From NCBI RefSeq assembly GCF_000717055.1, contig NZ_JNXI01000002.1, positions 248,001-312,000 of the forward strand: 64,000 nt of DNA, given 5' to 3'. Source of the stretch: Streptomyces iakyrus. Its GTDB lineage: Bacteria; Actinomycetota; Actinomycetes; Streptomycetales; Streptomycetaceae. Positions 59,042-64,000 of this stretch are shown one piece after another. Each line of letters opens with the position of its first letter. Position 1 is the stretch's first letter. The position numbers and the translations under genes are program-made. A model generated the notes under the pieces. The model ran no database searches. It had not been told where the DNA came from and was given only the letters and a program-made list of their open reading frames with translations.

Positions 59042-59758
59042 GTGACGATGACACCTCCGGACGTCGACGTGGTGCTGCCCTGCCTGAACGAGGCCGAGGC
59101 CCTTCCCTGGGTGCTCGAACGAATTCCGCCGGGCTGGCGCGCACTCGTCGTCGACAACGGTTCCACGGACGGCTCGGCCGGCATCGCCCGGGCGTGGGGC
59201 GCGACCGTGGTGCACGAGCCGCGGCGGGGATTCGGCGCGGCCTGCCACGCCGGACTGACGGCCGCCACCGCCGACGTGGTGTGCTTCTGCGACTGTGACG
59301 CCTCCCTCGACCCGGGGCTCCTGGTCCCCTTCGTGCACGAGGTGCGCGACGGCGGGGCCGACCTGGTGCTCGGGCGGCGGCGTCCGCAGGGGCGGGGCGC
59401 GTGGCCGCCGCATGCCCGGGCCGGCAATCTCGCGCTCGCGCGGATGCTGCGCCGCCGCACCGGGCTGCGCCTGCACGATCTCGGCCCCCTGCGCGCCGCC
59501 CGGCGGGAGGCGCTGCTCGCCCTCGGCCTCAGCGACCGGCGCAGCGGCTATCCGCTCCAGATGGTCGTCCGCGCGGCGGACGCGGGGTGGCGGATCGCCG
59601 AGCACGACGTGCCGTACCTGCCGCGTGCGGGGACCTCGAAGGTGACGGGCACCTGGCGCGGCACCTGGCAGGCCGTACGGGACATGAGCCGCGTGCTGGC
59701 GGAGACGCCCGCGCACGAGAGGGGAACGATGGCGCGCGAAGGGGGAACCGTCCGTTGA
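59042..59758 (+). CDS. family 2 glycosyltransferase (dolichol-phosphate mannosyltransferase-like)
   Basis: 238 aa. GT-A motifs: VDVVLPCLNEAEALPWVL, VVDNGSTDGSAGIA, and the metal-binding CDCDASLDPG (DxD). No membrane helices. TAGGGT ends 6 nt before the GTG at 59042; ATG 59048 is an alternative start. It transfers a sugar, perhaps to a polyprenyl phosphate, given the GT-C-like membrane protein at the right end. Operon with DUF2064 and methyltransferase genes (TTGA, ATGA overlaps). Confidence 0.9.
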   Translation: MTMTPPDVDVVLPCLNEAEALPWVLERIPPGWRALVVDNGSTDGSAGIARAWGATVVHEPRRGFGAACHAGLTAATADVVCFCDCDASLDPGLLVPFVHEVRDGGADLVLGRRRPQGRGAWPPHARAGNLALARMLRRRTGLRLHDLGPLRAARREALLALGLSDRRSGYPLQMVVRAADAGWRIAEHDVPYLPRAGTSKVTGTWRGTWQAVRDMSRVLAETPAHERGTMAREGGTVR

Positions 59759-60408
59759 CCACGCTCCTCGTCATCGCCAAGGAGCCGCGACCGGGCCGGG
59801 TGAAGACGCGGCTCACGCCGCCCTTCACGCCCGGGGAGGCGGCCGAACTGGCCGAAGCGGCCCTCGCGGACACGCTGCACGCCGTGGCCGCCACGCCCGC
59901 CGCCCGGCGTGTCCTGGTGCTCGACGGCGCCCCCGGCCCCTGGCTGCCGCCGGGCTTCGACGTCGTGGCGCAGCGCGCGGGCGGTCTCGACGAACGGCTG
60001 GCGGAGGCCTTCGCGGGCTGCGCCGGCCCCGCCCTGCTCATCGGCATGGACACCCCGCAGGTGACCCCTGAGCTGCTCACCGTGGACTTCGCCGGCTGCG
60101 ACGCCTGGTTCGGCCCGGCGGAGGACGGCGGCTTCTGGGCCCTCGGCCTGGCGTGCCCGGACCCCGCTCTGCTGCGGGGCGTGCCCATGTCGACGGCGGT
60201 GACGGGCGCCGTGCAGCGGGAACGGCTGGCCGCCGCGGGGCTGCGGGTGCGCGACCTGCCGTCCCTGCGCGACGTCGACACCGCCGCCGACGCCCACGCC
60301 GTGGCCGCACTCGCCCCGCGGGGGCGCTTCGCGGCGCGGCTGGCCCGGTGCCCGGCGGCCGGGGCACCGGCCACCGGGCCGGGTCCGCGCCCGGCCGGTC
60401 CCCGATGA
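59755..60408 (+). CDS. DUF2064/TIGR04282-type glycosyltransferase-like protein
   Basis: 217 aa from a TTG at 59755, chosen because GGGGGA is 8 nt upstream and TTGA overlaps the previous stop. CofC-like fold: LLVIAKEPRPGRVKTRLTPP, a central LIGMDTPQVTPELL, and GPAEDGGFWALGLACP. Family members occur in arsenosugar-type pathways beside GT2 and methyltransferase genes, as here, but most Streptomyces copies have no demonstrated product. Confidence 0.88.
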   Translation: MTTLLVIAKEPRPGRVKTRLTPPFTPGEAAELAEAALADTLHAVAATPAARRVLVLDGAPGPWLPPGFDVVAQRAGGLDERLAEAFAGCAGPALLIGMDTPQVTPELLTVDFAGCDAWFGPAEDGGFWALGLACPDPALLRGVPMSTAVTGAVQRERLAAAGLRVRDLPSLRDVDTAADAHAVAALAPRGRFAARLARCPAAGAPATGPGPRPAGPR

Positions 60409-61163
60409 GCACCCCGTCCGCGACCGCCCTGGCGTGGGCCGCCGCCGACCCCTACGACGCCGCCCTGCGGGCCGGCCGCGGCCCGCTGTTCCTGCGGCGC
60501 ACGGACGGCTGGCTGCTGCCCCTGGAGGTGGAGCGCTGGTGCGCCGGGGCCGACCCGGTCGACCGAGATGTGCTGGACCGGTGCGAGGGGGCCGTGCTGG
60601 ACGTGGGGTGCGGGCCCGGACGGCTGGTGGCCGAACTCGCCGCCCGGGGATGGGTCGCCCTCGGGATCGACGTCAGTGAGGCGGCGGTGGAGCACACCGC
60701 CCGGCTGGGGGGCCAGGCGCTGCGGCGGTCGGTGTTCGAGCAGCTGCCCGGCGAGGGCCGCTGGGACACCGTGCTGCTCATGGACGGCAACATCGGCATC
60801 GGCGGCGACCCGCGTGCCCTGCTGGAGCGGGTCGCCGGGCTGCTGCGCCCCGGAGGCCTGCTGATCACCGAGACGGCCGCCGCTGACGTCGACGAACGCG
60901 TGCGCGTGCACATCACCGACGCCCGTGCCACCACCGGCGAGCCCTTCCCCTGGGCGCGGCTGGGCACGCGGGCTCTGCTCGGCTATGCGCGAGGCTGGGA
61001 GCGGGCGGGTCAGTGGACGGCCGGCGGGCGGCACTTCGCCGCCCTGCGCAGCCGCAGCAGCCGCACCGCCAGCAGCAGGGCCGAGCCGCCGAAGAGGACG
61101 GCGGTGATCAGCAGCCAGCGCGCGAGGAACACGTCGGCGGGCAGACCGGTGGCGGACCGGTAG
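60405..61163 (+). CDS. SAM-dependent methyltransferase with run-on C-terminus
   Basis: 252 aa; the ATG overlaps the DUF2064 stop (ATGA). Class I motif I is AVLDVGCGPGRLVAEL, motif II ALGIDVSEAAVEH, then LLRPGGLLITETA. The recognisable domain ends at GGRHFAALR, about residue 205. The last 45 residues, Arg/Ser rich, overlap the opposite-strand membrane protein gene by 154 bp, which suggests a lost stop codon. Third gene of the GT2-DUF2064-methyltransferase operon. Confidence 0.85.
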   Translation: MSTPSATALAWAAADPYDAALRAGRGPLFLRRTDGWLLPLEVERWCAGADPVDRDVLDRCEGAVLDVGCGPGRLVAELAARGWVALGIDVSEAAVEHTARLGGQALRRSVFEQLPGEGRWDTVLLMDGNIGIGGDPRALLERVAGLLRPGGLLITETAAADVDERVRVHITDARATTGEPFPWARLGTRALLGYARGWERAGQWTAGGRHFAALRSRSSRTASSRAEPPKRTAVISSQRARNTSAGRPVADR

Positions 61164-61480
61164 CGCCGCTCCACCGTGCCGCTGATCAGCGGGAACCACA
61201 CGAGGAGCAGCAGCCCGGACAGGGCGGCCGGTACGCGCACGTACATCGCCCACTCCCGTCGGCGGACCGCGCCGAACCCGGACACCACCGCCCGGTCCGC
61301 CGCCGCGTACAGCGGCAGCAGCACGAGGTCGTGCAGCAGCGCCGCGCCCACGACCCACAGCGCCACGCCCAACCAGTCGCCGGCGAGCAGGCGCACCCCC
61401 GCGTAGGCCGCGAGGGCGAACGAACAGGACAGCAGCAGGAGGTGCAGGGGGCTGCCGAGCGGGAGCCGCGGTGCGCGCAT
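61010..61480 (-). CDS. small four-helix membrane protein
   Basis: 156 aa. The ATG shares one base with the upstream TGA (TGATG), so it is coupled to the molybdopterin oxidoreductase gene. Four hydrophobic segments (LLLLSCSFALAAYAGVRLL, VALWVVGAALLHDLVLLPLY, ALSGLLLLVWFPLISG, LLITAVLFGGSALLLAVRLL). Function unknown; its position suggests an accessory subunit. The 3' end overlaps the methyltransferase gene. Confidence 0.8.
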   Translation of the reverse strand: MRAPRLPLGSPLHLLLLSCSFALAAYAGVRLLAGDWLGVALWVVGAALLHDLVLLPLYAAADRAVVSGFGAVRRREWAMYVRVPAALSGLLLLVWFPLISGTVERRYRSATGLPADVFLARWLLITAVLFGGSALLLAVRLLRLRRAAKCRPPAVH

Positions 61481-62721
61481 CACAGGTCTCCGAACGTCAT
61501 GCGGACCACCCACTTGGTGTTCAGCACACCGGGCGCCGCGGGCACGATGATCCGCGCCGGGTAGCCGTGATCGGGGGACAGCTCCTCGCCGTTGACGTAC
61601 AGGGCGAGCAGGGAACGCGGGTCGGCCACCTGGTTGGCGCGCAGGGCGGCCTTGCGGAAGGCGCCGCGCCGCTGGAGGGACTCGACGAACACGTCCGGCG
61701 GGTCGTCCTCGTATCCGACGAGGGCCGCGAGGTCGCGCAGCCGCACCCCGCGCCACCACTGGTCCGGTGTGGACCAGCCCTCCACACAGGCGATGGGCAA
61801 CGCCGAGCTGTGCAGGGGGAGCCCGGCGAGCCGGGCGCGGCTGAGGCGGACCGTTTCCGTACGCCCCGTCACCACGAGCCGCCACGCGTCCCCGGCCGTT
61901 TCCGCCGTGTCGATCCCGGCGTACGCGGCGGTCTTGTTGATCTGGAAGCCGCCCGGTCCGCTGCCGGGTTCGGCGCCGCCGTGCGGGGCGAGGAGGGCGG
62001 TGCGCCGCAGCGGGCCACCGAAGTTCTGTCCGACGGTCGTGGCGAACAGCAGCAGTGAGCCGCCCCCGACGAACCACAGGGCGCCCCGCCGGGAGACGGT
62101 CGGCTCGGCGGGACGCGGGGACACCAGGTCGTTTCTCTCCTCCCGCAGCCGCCGCAGGTTGCGCAGTGCCGTGGGCGCCTTCAGCACGGCGTGGGCCACG
62201 AAGGCGGCGAAGAACACCCAGGCGCCGTAGAAGTGCAGGGGGTAGAACGAACCCGGGAAGACGTAGTCGAGCTGGACGTTGAGGACACCCGTCACGAACT
62301 CGAACAGGCCGCCGCCGACCAGCAGGAGCAGCGAGATCCGCTCCAGGGCGTGAGTGAGCGAGCGGGCCGGGGGCAGGGCGAACAGCCTCGGCACGACGGA
62401 CCACAGCTTGGCGAGCAGGACGGGGATCAGGGTGATGCCGAGGGTGACGTGGACGCCCTGGTTCAGCCGGTACAGCCAGTGCGGGTCCGTCGGCCAGGTG
62501 AAGAGGTAGAAGCCGAGGATCCCCTTGTCCGGGGTCTTGTCGTTGACCGGCGACAGGTTCGGGTTGTAGGCGGCGTACGAGAGGAGTCCCGTCACGAACA
62601 GCACCGTGATGCCGGCGAGCAGGACCAGGCCCAGCACCGAGGTGAAACGGGGGCCGCGCAGGGGACTGCGCCAGAAGCCGGGGGACGTGGGGAGCCGTGG
62701 GTCGCGTGGATCGTCTCGCAT
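61480..62721 (-). CDS. membrane molybdopterin-dependent oxidoreductase (sulfite-oxidase fold)
   Basis: 413 aa from the ATG at 62721 (frame open to 62769). TACCGT ends 7 nt upstream, suggesting a leaderless start. The N-terminal 200 residues are a cytochrome b561-like membrane domain with His-containing helices (LNQGVHVTLGITLIPVLLAK, YPLHFYGAWVFFAAFVAH). A twin-Arg-like segment and one helix (RRGALWFVGGGSLLLFATTV) lead to a Moco domain with the ligand Cys in PIACVEGWSTPDQW and HGYPARIIVPAAPG. It probably reduces or oxidises an extracytoplasmic substrate and passes electrons through haem. Confidence 0.9.
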   Translation of the reverse strand: MRDDPRDPRLPTSPGFWRSPLRGPRFTSVLGLVLLAGITVLFVTGLLSYAAYNPNLSPVNDKTPDKGILGFYLFTWPTDPHWLYRLNQGVHVTLGITLIPVLLAKLWSVVPRLFALPPARSLTHALERISLLLLVGGGLFEFVTGVLNVQLDYVFPGSFYPLHFYGAWVFFAAFVAHAVLKAPTALRNLRRLREERNDLVSPRPAEPTVSRRGALWFVGGGSLLLFATTVGQNFGGPLRRTALLAPHGGAEPGSGPGGFQINKTAAYAGIDTAETAGDAWRLVVTGRTETVRLSRARLAGLPLHSSALPIACVEGWSTPDQWWRGVRLRDLAALVGYEDDPPDVFVESLQRRGAFRKAALRANQVADPRSLLALYVNGEELSPDHGYPARIIVPAAPGVLNTKWVVRMTFGDL

Positions 62722-62834
62722 GAGCCGACGGTAGGCCGCGGGCACCCCGCGGGAGGGTGTGCGACCCATGACGAAACGCTGACGTCGGGCCCGGTCGGCG
62801 GTCCGCGGCCGGATGCGCGGCCTAGCGTGCCGGT

Positions 62835-64000
62835 GTGATCCGCACCCCGCCCTCCGCTCCGCCGTCCCTCGACCTGCGCCGTGACCTGTACGCCGTCGTG
62901 GCGGCCGTGCTGCTCGTGACGGTGTCCGTGGCGGTCGGCCGCCACATCGAGGACACCCGCCGGACGCTGTTCGTCGACTGGCCCCCGCTGCTGGCGTCCT
63001 GGGCGCCGCACCTGGGCCCCGGCACGCCGGCCGCCGTCCTGGTGGCGATCGCCACCGTCTCCCAGGGTCCCGCGCTTGCGGCCCGCCTCCCCTGGCGTGC
63101 CCTGCTCCCGGCCGTCTGGGGCACGGCCACGGCGTGGATCTTCTCCCTCGCCCTGATCGACGGCTGGGACCGGGGTATCGCGCGCCGGCTCACCACCCGC
63201 CACGAATATCTCCAGGTCGTCGACCGCTTCCCTGACATCCCGGCGGCGCTGCGGGGCTTCACCGGGCACATCCTGCTGGACTCCCCCGACAACTGGCCGG
63301 CCCATGTCGCCGGGCATCCGCCCGCCGCCACCCTCACCTTCGTGCTGCTCGACCGGATCGGGCTGCGGGGCGGGGGGTGGGCGGGGATGTGGTGCATCAC
63401 CGTGGGGGCGACCGCCTGCGTGGCCGTGCTGGTCACGGTCCGCACGCTGGCCGACGAGACGCTCGCCCGCCGGGCGGCCCCCTTCCTGGTCCTGGCCCCG
63501 GCGGCCGTGTGGATGGGCACCTCGGCCGACGCGTACTTCGCGGCGGTGGCGGCATGGGCGGTGGCGCTGATGGCTCTGGCCGTCACCCGCGGGTCCCTGG
63601 CGTGGGCCGGCGCGTCCGGGCTGCTGTTCGGCCTGACCTGCTACCTGTCGTACGGCCTGACGCTGGTCGCGCTGATCGCCGCGGCGGTCCTGGTGCCCGG
63701 CCGCCACGGGATCCGGGAGCACCCGGCCCTGGCGGTGCCGTGGCTGGCCGGACTGGCCGTGGTTCCCGCGGCGTTCACGCTCGCGGGCTTCGACTGGTGG
63801 GAGGCCTACCGCCTGCTGGTCACTCGCTACGGCCAGGGCGCGGGCGGCATCCGCCCCTACGGCTACTGGGTGTGGGCCAACCTGGCCTGCACGGTGCTCG
63901 TCACGGGACCGGCGACGGCGGCGGGACTGCGGCGGACGGCGGCCGCACTGGTCCGGCGTCGCACCGGACCCCGGGCCGGCGTCCGCCTGGCGTTCCTGGT
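62835..64000 (+). CDS. GT-C-like polytopic membrane protein (3' end outside window)
   Basis: Starts at GTG 62835, 6 nt after TAGCGT (leaderless). 388 codons stay open to the window edge. At least nine hydrophobic segments; the loop VAGHPPAATLTFVLLDRIG resembles the first luminal loop of GT-C mannosyltransferases, and YLSYGLTLVALIAAAVLV lies later. Such enzymes use polyprenyl-phospho-sugars, which would fit the nearby GT2. Assignment is tentative. Confidence 0.7.
   Translation, partial: MIRTPPSAPPSLDLRRDLYAVVAAVLLVTVSVAVGRHIEDTRRTLFVDWPPLLASWAPHLGPGTPAAVLVAIATVSQGPALAARLPWRALLPAVWGTATAWIFSLALIDGWDRGIARRLTTRHEYLQVVDRFPDIPAALRGFTGHILLDSPDNWPAHVAGHPPAATLTFVLLDRIGLRGGGWAGMWCITVGATACVAVLVTVRTLADETLARRAAPFLVLAPAAVWMGTSADAYFAAVAAWAVALMALAVTRGSLAWAGASGLLFGLTCYLSYGLTLVALIAAAVLVPGRHGIREHPALAVPWLAGLAVVPAAFTLAGFDWWEAYRLLVTRYGQGAGGIRPYGYWVWANLACTVLVTGPATAAGLRRTAAALVRRRTGPRAGVRLAFL

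Overview
The window looks like a Streptomyces chromosome: very high G+C, dense short-gap operons, many GTG starts, several leaderless starts placed 6-7 nt after a TANNGT-type -10, and families typical of the genus (SARP and LAL regulators, PASTA-less Ser/Thr kinase, TIGR04222, DUF4913, DUF1996). No rRNA, tRNA, insertion sequence or CRISPR array was seen. Every functional call rests on motif reading alone; no database search was possible.

1-13.5 kb is an envelope and secretion-flavoured accessory region: a YeiB/DUF418 membrane protein, a coiled-coil NlpC/P60 hydrolase, a DUF4913 protein, two unknown proteins, a thaumatin-GH128 fusion (predicted beta-1,3-glucan binding and cleavage), a large SARP/NB-ARC/TPR regulator, a membrane-anchored protein with a ChW-like domain, and a receptor-type Ser/Thr kinase. 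Four promoters here share the pattern TGAACC-N16/17-CGTTGYG, which suggests one ECF-type sigma regulon. One of the four points into the antisense strand of the SARP gene.

13.5-26.2 kb is a purine-to-glyoxylate catabolic block: nucleobase permease, 8-oxoguanine deaminase, uricase, HIU hydrolase, OHCU decarboxylase, a small HTH_22 regulator and an MTH1187-like protein, then hydroxypyruvate isomerase, tartronate semialdehyde reductase, catalase and glyoxylate carboligase. Uricase makes H2O2, which catalase would remove. Two operator types link the promoters. TCAAC-N5-GTTGA overlaps the -35 of the uraD operon and of catalase. A composite element of two 15-bp sites exactly 21 bp apart follows the -10 of hyi, gcl and, with three of four half-sites, catalase. 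Catalase carries both.

26.3-37.2 kb holds a degenerate Mrr-like zinc-ribbon protein, a GNAT, two acyl-CoA synthetases divergent from a GAF-LuxR regulator, a LAL regulator followed by a secreted trypsin, and an AlkZ-like protein.

37.3-50.8 kb is the most unusual part: a seven-gene minus-strand operon with overlapping or abutting genes. In order of transcription it encodes a DUF900-type alpha/beta hydrolase, an EAD1-like domain fused to a trypsin-like protease, an EAD1-like domain fused to a P-loop NTPase, a 1467-aa STAND ATPase/TPR/LCAT-like hydrolase fusion, a TPR-CHAT protease whose canonical start codon is missing, an unknown TPR protein, and a caspase-like protease. This fits the NTP-dependent, effector-associated-domain conflict (probably anti-phage or self-killing) systems, in a combination I do not recognise.

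51-64 kb is mostly ordinary: a nucleotidyltransferase-fold protein, an isochorismatase-like hydrolase, a MarR-GNAT fusion, a DUF1996 secreted protein, a flavodoxin-like reductase, an NAD-dependent epimerase, a two-component system, and a glycosyltransferase/DUF2064/methyltransferase operon facing a membrane protein and a molybdopterin oxidoreductase. A GT-C-like membrane protein runs off the right edge.
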